DNA of 9,245 bases from Christensenella sp. UBA6420 (lineage in GTDB: Bacteria > Bacillota > Clostridia > Christensenellales > DTU072), in assembly GCA_002439705.1 (NCBI GenBank), contig DJPE01000074.1, positions 15,635 to 24,879 on the forward strand, read 5' to 3'. The stretch's first letter is position 1; every line of letters begins with the position of its first letter. The position numbers were made by a program, and so were the translations under genes. The notes under the pieces are model-generated. The model was not told the DNA's origin. It was given only the letters and a program-made list of their open reading frames with translations, and did not search any database. Shown piece after piece: positions 1 to 6,087 of this stretch.

Positions 1-1461
1 ACCGCCGTATTTTATTAATATTTTTTTATTTTTATCATACAGGGAATTGTCAAAAGACGTAAAGAAAGCGTTATCTTCTAATACGTTAAACGTAATTTTT
101 GATATACCGAAAGCGAAATTCCCAATGTGTTTTACGTTTTTACCGATGTTGACAGTAGTAAGGGCCGTATAATAAAAAGCGTTATCACCGATTTTTTCTA
201 AGGAATCGGGTAAAGTTATTGAGGATAACTCTTCACAGTCATAGAATGCTTCGGCGCCAATTTCTGATATGCCTTCGGGAATACTTACTGAAAGGAAAGA
301 GCATTCCTTAAATACTCGCGGGGCTATTTTCGTAACTTTATTACCGTTGATTTCTGCAGGAATGGTCAAACTGCGGCGTTCTTTCAGCTCCTCGTTTCTT
401 ATTCCGGTTATTGTAACGCTTCTATCCCATGCGTCGACAACGTAATAATAGTCCACTTCTTCTGTAGAAGCAATGTCCAGTTTTTCCATTATCATTTGTA
501 TAATGTCGGAATCCATAGTTTCCAAATAATGAGTGAATGGAATAGGAAATAAAGAACTTTTATTTATATTGACTTCTTTAGAAGTAAAGACTTTTCCGTA
601 GTGGTCAAATACTGCGTATCCTTGTGCAATTTGTGAATTATATTGGACCAACAAATCACTCATAAAAAGTATTTCATCGCGAGAAGACCAACTTATGTAA
701 TCGAATTCGGTGTTGTCTCTAAGGACTACATCGTCAAGGAAACTTGAAAACGCAAAGTCGGAAGATATGTCAAGGACGGCGGCGGAAACGAGTCCGAAGC
801 GGACAAGAGCGGGGGCAAATACGGCAGCAAGGGTTACAGTGGCAGAAATAGGAATTATAGCGGTAGGCAGTCTATCCATTACGACGCTTATGGCGCTGGC
901 GATTTTTGACGCTGAAGCCAGCGAAGAGCGGTTGGCTTTTATATTTGATAAAAACTTGTTGATATCAGTTAATTTTGTTTGCAAACATTCCGCTAATGTT
1001 TCTGTGTTCTCCAATTTCTGACCGTCCTTATTGTAAGTAAATCCGAAGATTTGTATGTCGGACAATCCTGTTTCTGATTTTAGAGCAGAATATAATGCTT
1101 TAGCGCCGATGTTGATATATTGTCTTAGATTGTCAGAGACAGAAATAAAAGAATCGAGCAGCCAAGAATCAGATGATTTAGACGTTTCATGCAAATAAGT
1201 GTCGAGATAGTTTTGGTCGAAATCAGTGCCTTGTGCATGCTCCCAGTAATATTGATAAGCGTTGATAAGATATCTAACACAACTGGTGGCCACGGCATAA
1301 AGTTGCAAATCGTTATCTGTAAAGTTTGTCTCGTCTGCATCGTGAGAGCTATCGTCATTGCTAAAATCAAAATCTATATCGTTCAGATAATTAAAGTAAA
1401 TGTATTTAAAAACGCTCACATTGGCTTTTGTTAAAGCGACTGCGATAGAAGTTTCATTTTT
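1..1461 (-). CDS. C-terminal part of a frame-split lipase-like/LRR surface protein; partial at the left edge
   Basis: This frame is open from 1491 down to position 1, about 497 codons without a stop, and continues past the window. It has no usable start: the first ATG is at 879, and the upstream GTG at 1419 has no Shine-Dalgarno sequence. Yet the translation before 879 looks like real protein. It therefore reads best as the continuation of the lipase-like gene at 1431-2549 after a -1 shift near 1461. The protein has an unrecognised hydrophilic stretch, a hydrophobic segment of about 33 residues (772-870), another unrecognised stretch, and then three to four BspA-type (LRR_5) repeats in roughly 1-375. 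The repeats show the usual phrases IPEGISEIGAEAF and LPDSLEKIGDNAF. LRR_5 proteins are usually exported or surface proteins for adhesion or binding; the exact role is unknown. The C-terminus is missing, so any anchor is not visible. Confidence 0.75.
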
Positions 1462-2549
1462 ATTGCATTTAAGGATTGTAAAAGAGAATCTTCATTATCT
1501 CCTAAGTATTCAGAAGCCCAATTATTTTCGTTTGCATCTTTTGCGACAAGCAGTTCTAATAGTTTAGACAGATTTGTCTCGTCGTTTATATCGGAAAACA
1601 GGGTTAACATATTCCCTATTTTCTCAAAATGGCTATGGTCGGTTACGCCGCCAAAAGCGTAGGCTTTAATATAAGGATTTTGCGCAATAGTGTTGTTGTT
1701 CCAGTCGTTTTTCAAATCACAAAGAAGAGAAGAATTTCCGTCTGCAAACTCATATATGCTTGAGCCTCCTAACAGTTCTTCAACTTTTGAAATGTCAATA
1801 CCACGGTTTTTTAGTACTTGTAAGAGTTTCAGTGTGTCCGAGCCGTTGTGCGGTGTTCCGATATTAAATAGGGCGTTGACTGCAGTAGGGTGTTCGTTCG
1901 CGTATTTTATTCCGAGCAAACCTCCCCTTCCATGTCCTATTATATTGACTGTGGCGTTAAGGTTGGTCAAAACCTTTAAGTCGTAAAGGACAAAAGTTAT
2001 CAATTTGTTGACTTCCGTATATGCGGTAGAAAATATATCTGTTGGATTATTAAAACTAAGTAAAATAATTCGATGTTTATTTGCGTCCGACGAAAATGAA
2101 GTAATTTCGTCTTGCGTTTTAAATTTAGTAGCGTCGATTTCGTAATTGGATTTTTTGCAACGAGCAACGTATAATTGTGAATTTTGGTATTTGGCCGTAT
2201 AGATTTCAGCGTTGCCATAAGTTGATTCGATTCGTTCGGGGAGAAATTTTTCATCGTAAGAGAATCCGCCATAAAAATAGTTATTACTCCACGCTGACGC
2301 GTCTTCATTAACGTCGGGAATAAATATTGTCAACATGGGTGTGTTGTTTGTGTTTGCAGGGTAATTAATGGCGGAAGCCTTTTGTTCTAATGTTAGGTGC
2401 GGCGCTTCTCCGACGAAAGGAGAGACCATAATGCTTTCAGCGTCGACAGCAAATGGCTTGTCGGGAATTGCAATAATGGTTATTGCCGTAAGCAATGATA
2501 AAAACATCGCAATAATGATGAAAGAAGCAAGTCGTTGTTTAGTTTTCAT
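1431..2549 (-). CDS. Exported alpha/beta-hydrolase (lipase-like) domain protein, N-terminal part of a frame-split gene; catalytic Ser replaced
   Basis: The 372-residue product begins with a signal peptide: a KTKQR start, then a hydrophobic core at about residues 8-29. Residues 72-310 resemble a lipase-type alpha/beta hydrolase. A strand and nucleophile elbow read VNIIGHGRGG (201-210), followed by NIGTPHNGSD (229-238), a typical lipase sequence. The elbow should be GHSxGG, but residue 207, the nucleophile position, is glycine (codon GGA at 1929-1931). The first strand reads IFIPDVNEDASAWSN, where active lipases usually have a His-Gly oxyanion motif. The domain is therefore probably not catalytic as written. 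The frame stops at 1431 while the -1 frame stays open for about 490 more codons with LRR repeats, so this is probably half of a larger gene. An ideal AGGAGG precedes the ATG by five bases. The start lies 17 nt after the previous gene's stop, so the two are probably co-transcribed. Confidence 0.8.
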   Translation of the reverse strand: MKTKQRLASFIIIAMFLSLLTAITIIAIPDKPFAVDAESIMVSPFVGEAPHLTLEQKASAINYPANTNNTPMLTIFIPDVNEDASAWSNNYFYGGFSYDEKFLPERIESTYGNAEIYTAKYQNSQLYVARCKKSNYEIDATKFKTQDEITSFSSDANKHRIILLSFNNPTDIFSTAYTEVNKLITFVLYDLKVLTNLNATVNIIGHGRGGLLGIKYANEHPTAVNALFNIGTPHNGSDTLKLLQVLKNRGIDISKVEELLGGSSIYEFADGNSSLLCDLKNDWNNNTIAQNPYIKAYAFGGVTDHSHFEKIGNMLTLFSDINDETNLSKLLELLVAKDANENNWASEYLGDNEDSLLQSLNAIKMKLLSQSL

Positions 2550-2554
2550 TTAAC

Positions 2555-2560
2555 CCTCCT
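2555..2560 (-). promoter_or_regulatory. Ribosome binding site of the lipase-like gene
   Basis: A perfect AGGAGG lies five bases upstream of the ATG at 2549, inside the 17-nt gap after the preceding gene's stop. It fixes the start. Confidence 0.8.
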
Positions 2561-2566
2561 AAGTGT

Positions 2567-3283
2567 TTATGTATTTTTTGTCCAACCGGCGTAGAGATAA
2601 ATCGTTTCGTCGTCGGTTTTTTCAAAGCCGTTCAGTTCTATTATGTTAATACATTCAGGTTCGGCAAACCAGCCTGTGAAGATATACCCGTCCCTTTTTG
2701 GCGTTTCGGGAAAGATTTCTAATTTTTCATTTACTTCTAAATCATCAATGAAAAAGACTCCTTCATTAGGCGCGTCCTCATAATTAAAGAGATATTGCAT
2801 GTTGGCAAGGTCGTAATACGCAAAATTCGTAAAGAAGGAATAGTTCTTTTCGGCTGCGTCGGCAACGAAGTTGTTCCCAAGCATGGAAAAGTTAGCAATT
2901 CTGTTATATCTGCATCTTACGTATAAAATCTTCAATCCGCTCGGGTAATTTCTAACAAAAAGGTAACTGGGACCGAAAAATCTTGCGTTTATTGCAATTA
3001 TATTATATGGAATTATTATTTTTTTTACGTTAGGCGCGTCATCATATCCGCTATAGTCATAAACTCTCATTCCGTCGATTTCTTCGGGAATGACGATATT
3101 TTTTTGCAGACGGCCTTTTTCGGTAAGACCTTTGATGAAGACTAAGTTCTCGCCGTTGTCTTGCGAAACGTAATATATAAAGGTTTCCGTCGACAGATAT
3201 TTTTCACGTGAACAGCCGAAACCCGAAACCATAGTTGCAACGAGCAGAATTATTATTAAAAATAAAGTAATAGGTTTTTTCAT
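2567..3283 (-). CDS. Exported, possibly lipid-anchored protein with degenerate BspA-like segment and C-terminal InlB-type repeat
   Basis: I chose the start at 3283 (238 residues, MKKPITLF...). It has GGAGA nine bases upstream, puts a standard signal peptide at the N-terminus, and avoids a poor upstream ATG at 3325 that lacks a ribosome site and would add 14 residues. The signal core is followed by SGFGC, with Cys24 as a possible lipid-attachment site, but the -3 residue is not the usual Leu/Val, so lipoprotein status is uncertain. The middle contains IVIPEEIDGMRV and VKKIIIP, which resemble one degenerate LRR_5 unit. The last 45 or so residues (RDGYIFTGWF ... LYAGWT) match the InlB B-repeat/Flg_new pattern of Gram-positive surface proteins. 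No enzyme motif is visible. The next gene starts 17 nt downstream, and its split product also carries BspA repeats, so the two probably form a surface-protein operon. Confidence 0.82.
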   Translation of the reverse strand: MKKPITLFLIIILLVATMVSGFGCSREKYLSTETFIYYVSQDNGENLVFIKGLTEKGRLQKNIVIPEEIDGMRVYDYSGYDDAPNVKKIIIPYNIIAINARFFGPSYLFVRNYPSGLKILYVRCRYNRIANFSMLGNNFVADAAEKNYSFFTNFAYYDLANMQYLFNYEDAPNEGVFFIDDLEVNEKLEIFPETPKRDGYIFTGWFAEPECINIIELNGFEKTDDETIYLYAGWTKNT

Positions 3284-3292
3284 AATAAAAAA

Positions 3293-3297
3293 TCTCC
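3293..3297 (-). promoter_or_regulatory. Ribosome binding site that decides the 3283 start
   Basis: GGAGA lies nine bases upstream of the ATG at 3283. The alternative ATG at 3325 has no comparable site. Confidence 0.65.
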
Positions 3298-3315
3298 GTA
3301 TATTTTCTTTTATTG

Positions 3316-3324
3316 ATTTTATCA
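3316..3324 (-). promoter_or_regulatory. Candidate extended -10 element close to the 3283 start
   Basis: The minus strand reads TGATAAAAT, a TGn extended -10 with hexamer TAAAAT (5 of 6 consensus). It would give a leader of about 25 nt containing the GGAGA site. No -35 box is visible at 17 nt, so this is only a candidate, competing with the one at 3473-3481. Confidence 0.35.
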
Positions 3325-3325
3325 T

Positions 3326-3532
3326 GCTAATTTCGCCGAGGCGGTGCGAAATTTTTCGGGTGTAGGAATTAAATTGCGATTTGCATAGAACAAAGCGCGG
3401 TGTGATAGTCGTGCGTTGTAATGAGTTGAATAGCTTGTGAAAAAGTTTTTGCGAGCAAACCTTTTCATTTATATTGTAACATAAAAGGAAAAGATTTTTT
3501 TAATAAATTTTTATTAAATTGATACGTTTACG
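3326..3532. other. Intergenic region between the B12-uptake unit and the surface-protein genes
   Basis: About 200 nt without a credible gene. It holds an AT-only inverted repeat (TTTAATAA...TTATTAAA, about 3497-3516), a candidate extended -10 at 3473-3481, and otherwise AT-rich sequence. I see no riboswitch, tRNA or clear rho-independent terminator. It is also roughly where base composition changes from moderate GC on the right to AT-rich on the left. Confidence 0.6.
3473..3481 (-). promoter_or_regulatory. Candidate extended -10 promoter for the surface-protein genes
   Basis: The minus strand reads TGTTACAAT, a TGn extended -10 with hexamer TACAAT (5 of 6). The -35 region is A-rich and does not match consensus. 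If used, it would give a 5' leader of about 180 nt upstream of 3283. Confidence 0.4.
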
Positions 3533-4090
3533 TTAATTGAAATTTTCCGCGCCGAAATAGGAGCGACCGAGACGGTTGAGAAGTTTGGTGAGCGGGGTAA
3601 ACGCTACGCTTATTAAAATAAGGTTGCAGACCACCTGCGTGACGTAAAAAGCCCAGCCCGATATATACGTTGCCCAATAAGCGGATACCCAGCCGTCTTT
3701 ACCGACCGCGCCGCCCGTAAGAAAATAGGTAAAGGTGCTTTGCAGTCCGAAAAGGGCGGTTACGATACCTATAATTACCGCTACGAGTACCGAATTTTTG
3801 ATTTTCAGTTTTTTAATGAAGAACGCCGCAATCGCTACGCTCGGCCAATGAATGAAGTACGCTACGAGCCAAGACGGGTTGAATCCGAACAGCAGTCCTT
3901 CGATTACGCAGAATACGAGCGTGGCGGGAAGTCCCACGCCCAAGCCGAAACAATAGGTATAAACCGTAATGAGGAGAGTCACCGCCTCCACATTCGGAAT
4001 ATACATAAGGCAAAATTTGACAGCGTTAAGGCTCGCCCCGAAAAGGGCGATAAGCACTATTTTTTTAATATAAACGCTGCCTTTTGACAA
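3533..4090 (-). CDS. ECF transporter S component (substrate-binding membrane subunit), predicted corrinoid uptake
   Basis: This 185-residue, very hydrophobic protein has about six predicted membrane segments. Its N-terminal region (VLIALFGASLNAVKFCL, then IPNVEAVTLLITVYTY and an EGLLFGF motif) is typical of S components of energy-coupling factor transporters, and the length fits the family. S components bind a vitamin or metal and work with shared EcfA/EcfA'/EcfT subunits, which are not encoded here. The substrate is inferred from context: the gene follows a DUF4430-like lipoprotein by one base and sits in a unit led by a cobalamin riboswitch, so cobalamin or a precursor is most likely. The only in-frame start next to the upstream stop is TTG (4090). 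It has no Shine-Dalgarno sequence and follows the TAA by one base, which suggests translational coupling; GTG at 4057 is the alternative. Confidence 0.85.
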   Translation of the reverse strand: MSKGSVYIKKIVLIALFGASLNAVKFCLMYIPNVEAVTLLITVYTYCFGLGVGLPATLVFCVIEGLLFGFNPSWLVAYFIHWPSVAIAAFFIKKLKIKNSVLVAVIIGIVTALFGLQSTFTYFLTGGAVGKDGWVSAYWATYISGWAFYVTQVVCNLILISVAFTPLTKLLNRLGRSYFGAENFN

Positions 4091-4091
4091 T

Positions 4092-4559
4092 TTAGTAAGT
4101 AACGAGAGCGAACATATATACGCAGCCGTCTTTCAAGGGCAAGGAAGAAACGCCGAGCGTGGAAGAAACTACTTCCGTGCCGTTGTATTCTTTCTTAACC
4201 GCCCATTCGGTCGCGTCTTTATACTCCGCGTCGGACGTAAGCACGCAGATGTATTGATTGTCGCCTTCGGCTTTAAGAGAGCCTACTTCGGTGACGAACA
4301 ATCCGTACGTACTCCAAGAACCGTTTAAGGCTATCTTGTTTTCTTTGCGGTTGTTCAACTCGTTAAGAAGGTCGAAAAGATATTTTGCTCCGGTGGTTAC
4401 CGTTTCGGCAGTGGCGGTTTCGCCTTCTCCTATAACGATAGTAACCGTCTTTTCAAGGTCGTTGGCGTTATTGTCCGTACAAGCAAAAAGCACGAAAACC
4501 GTGCTTAATACGCATACCAAACAAAGCAAAGCGACCAGAGTCTTTTGCATTTTTTTCAT
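4092..4559 (-). CDS. DUF4430-like lipoprotein, predicted corrinoid-binding partner of the ECF S component
   Basis: The 155-residue product has a lipoprotein signal peptide (MKKMQKTLVALLCLV...) ending in VLFAC, with Cys27 as the predicted lipidated residue. The mature part begins with a short Asn/Asp-rich linker. It then shows a pattern I associate with DUF4430, the transcobalamin-C-terminal-like domain: a conserved phrase around TGAKYLFDLLNEL, a central GSWSTYGLFVTEV, and an end reading SSLPLKDGCVYMFALVTY. That assignment is from memory of the family and is moderately sure. Direct cobalamin-riboswitch control and the adjacent S component support a role in capturing corrinoid outside the membrane. 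GGAGGG lies ten bases before the ATG and falls inside a predicted switching hairpin of the riboswitch. Confidence 0.85.
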   Translation of the reverse strand: MKKMQKTLVALLCLVCVLSTVFVLFACTDNNANDLEKTVTIVIGEGETATAETVTTGAKYLFDLLNELNNRKENKIALNGSWSTYGLFVTEVGSLKAEGDNQYICVLTSDAEYKDATEWAVKKEYNGTEVVSSTLGVSSLPLKDGCVYMFALVTY

Positions 4560-4565
4560 AGGTAC

Positions 4566-4590
4566 TATACCCTCCGTATATTTATTATAC
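4566..4590 (-). promoter_or_regulatory. Riboswitch expression platform controlling access to the ribosome site
   Basis: Three short segments can pair in two exclusive ways. GTATA (4590-4586) can pair with TATAC (4580-4576), leaving GGAGG open. Alternatively TATAC (4580-4576) can pair with GTATA (4570-4566), placing GGAGG (4575-4571) in the loop. The first GTAT is also part of the aptamer P1 stem, so ligand binding should favour the closed form. No terminator with a U-tract is present, so translational control is inferred. Confidence 0.5.
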
Positions 4591-4751
4591 AGTCAAGTAT
4601 CCTGACTCGAAGCGGTACGAAACGGTGACTTGCGTACCGAACCTGCCTTCCCTTGTAGTGGCGTACGGTTTCGGATTTTCCTTACTTCATACAGTAGCGG
4701 GGGCTGTGGGGCTTAAAAGTATATTACTTTGCTCCCTTCCTTGATTTGTAT
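4587..4751 (-). ncRNA. Cobalamin riboswitch aptamer
   Basis: The minus strand carries the recognisable cobalamin aptamer core: CAGCCCCCGCTACTGT (within 4691-4710), GCCACTACAAGGGAAGGC (4645-4662), and the B12-box sequence GAGTCAGGATAC (4597-4608). A closing P1 helix is visible between ATACA..TCAAG (4751-4740) and CTTGA.TGTAT (4597-4587). The P3-side sequence is less conserved than usual. The aptamer starts right after the upstream lipoprotein gene and ends 27 nt before the DUF4430-like gene. Binding of a cobalamin would be expected to shut off the two genes below it. Confidence 0.93.
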
Positions 4752-4755
4752 CGTT

Positions 4756-4761
4756 ATTATA
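4756..4761 (-). promoter_or_regulatory. Candidate -10 box for the riboswitch transcript
   Basis: A perfect TATAAT places the transcription start near 4749, at the first bases of the aptamer P1 stem. The -35 region overlaps the end of the upstream gene and does not match TTGACA, so the promoter rests on the -10 and its position. Confidence 0.5.
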
Positions 4762-4774
4762 AGCGTTCCGTAAA

Positions 4775-6052
4775 TCAGTTGCTTTCTTCGGTGTCCGTCT
4801 TGTCGGTTTCGCCGAAAATTAAGGTAATAATATCGGAAAACGCCGTTTTTATATCGTCCGCGGTAACGACTTTTCTGTCCGCGACGTCTTCGTCCAAAGG
4901 TAAAAACGTTTCTTCCGCTTCGGTCGGGAAAGAACATTTTTTAGCGTCGTAGAAGAAGTTTTCTTTCTCGTTTATCGTGACCCGCAGACCGAGAGTCCTG
5001 TCTTCCCCGTTCGTTCCGCACACGCTTTTAAGAGTGGCGAGAGCGTTGACGTAGCCCGATATTTCTTCCTTTTTGTCCTTACCGAACGCAAGGAACAAAA
5101 GTTGGTCAAGTTCGGCGAAATCGACGTTTATATCGAACGAAAAATTAACCGTCGTGCTGTCGGGAAGACCCTTGTCGGACACGAGAGCGTCCACCGAAGT
5201 CGGGTTGATTTTTATCCATTTTGAGATAAATCCCAAAATTTTCGCATAGGAGTCGTCGGAAAGGTTTTCGTCTAAAATAAGGGGCAAAACCTTGTCGATT
5301 TTGTTTATTACGATGGCTTTTATCTTGTTTTCGTCGGCTTTCAGCTGATAGATAAAACGGTTTTTGTCGGTGGAGAAGAACCTGCTCGCCTTGTCTTCCG
5401 ACACCCAGTCGGCGGCGTTCTTTAAGTCGAAAATTCCGCTTGCGGTAAGGTAGGAAGACAGTACGAAATCGCTTTCCCCGTCAAGACAGTCGGAAATAGC
5501 CTTGTCGTCGAAAGCGTAACGCCTTTTTGCGGGCGATTTTTCGGAAACGTACTCGGCAGATACGTTGTAGCAGTTTTCGTATCCTAACGAAAGGGAAAGG
5601 GAAGAAGACTTTTCAAGGTATTCCACGACGGGGTCGTCGGCAGAAGAGTAAGGCTCGTCTTCGGAAGCAACGAGCTGTCGTATCTGCTTGTACAAAGCCA
5701 CTATGCTGTCGTCGCAGTCCGTAGTCGAAAGCTCGGCTTTCGCGAAAAACTTGTTTCCGTTGCGGATTCTTTTCAGAGAAAGATTTTCGGTAATTTCGGT
5801 AGAAACGACTTCTTTTTTTGCGTTTCTGTTAAAAAACGCAACGGTAGCCGACGCCGCCACGTCGGAAGCCTTCGTGTTCAGATCGTCGTAATCCTGTTGC
5901 GCTTTGCTAATGTTGGGTTTTACTATGTTGTTTCGGTTATCTTCGGTAGAACCGCCGCCGAACAGGTCGCACGCGACCGTCGCGAGAACGAGCGTCGCGC
6001 ACAGACAGACGAGCAGCGTTATTTTTGCTATTTTACCGAACCTTTTACCCAT
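4775..6052 (-). CDS. Lipoprotein of unknown family
   Basis: The 425-residue product starts MGKRFGKIAKITLLV and has a hydrophobic signal core ending in LVLATVAC. Cys28 is the probable lipidation site, although Thr at -3 is slightly unusual. A flexible Gly/Ser/Asp/Asn linker (about 30-45) follows. The mature part is highly charged with alternating hydrophobic residues, has no other membrane segment, and ends in an acidic tail (DKTDTEESN). I recognise no domain or catalytic motif. It could be a surface- or wall-associated binding protein, but nothing here shows that. Codon use matches the alaS side of the window. The ATG lies 20 nt after the alaS stop. An AAGG directly before the ATG is too close to serve well as a ribosome site, while a near-consensus promoter at 6059-6087 would start the mRNA at the ATG itself. 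Confidence 0.85.
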   Translation of the reverse strand: MGKRFGKIAKITLLVCLCATLVLATVACDLFGGGSTEDNRNNIVKPNISKAQQDYDDLNTKASDVAASATVAFFNRNAKKEVVSTEITENLSLKRIRNGNKFFAKAELSTTDCDDSIVALYKQIRQLVASEDEPYSSADDPVVEYLEKSSSLSLSLGYENCYNVSAEYVSEKSPAKRRYAFDDKAISDCLDGESDFVLSSYLTASGIFDLKNAADWVSEDKASRFFSTDKNRFIYQLKADENKIKAIVINKIDKVLPLILDENLSDDSYAKILGFISKWIKINPTSVDALVSDKGLPDSTTVNFSFDINVDFAELDQLLFLAFGKDKKEEISGYVNALATLKSVCGTNGEDRTLGLRVTINEKENFFYDAKKCSFPTEAEETFLPLDEDVADRKVVTADDIKTAFSDIITLIFGETDKTDTEESN

Positions 6053-6058
6053 ACCTTA

Positions 6059-6087
6059 ATTATATCAATATTTTAGTTTTCGGTCAA
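6059..6087 (-). promoter_or_regulatory. Near-consensus promoter overlapping the end of alaS
   Basis: The minus strand has TTGACC (6087-6082), a 17-nt spacer ending in TGA, and a perfect TATAAT (6064-6059), so it is also an extended -10. The -35 lies in the last codons of alaS. Six bases separate the -10 from the A of the lipoprotein ATG, which predicts transcription starting at that ATG. Confidence 0.75.

Noticed and set aside
710..1021. Plus-strand open frame with a Lys/Arg/Thr-rich start
   Set aside because: It lies opposite the continuous minus-strand LRR frame, has no ribosome site, and looks like a shadow of the hydrophobic linker region.
1125..1370. Minus-strand hydrophobic 81-residue frame
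   Set aside because: It overlaps the better-supported -1 frame that joins the lipase-like and LRR parts, and it has no ribosome site or homology I can see.
1455..1463. Programmed -1 frameshift site
   Set aside because: The zero-frame codons ATA AAA ATG do not form a slippery heptamer, and the protein also has a damaged active site, so a plain mutation or sequence error is simpler.
2000..2308. Minus-strand 102-residue frame within the lipase-like gene
   Set aside because: It is an alternate frame inside a well-supported coding region, with no recognisable motif.
3497..3516. AT-only inverted repeat after the S component as a possible terminator
   Set aside because: The stem has no G-C pairs, and it is followed by an A-run rather than a U-run on the minus-strand transcript, so it does not meet the pattern of a rho-independent terminator.
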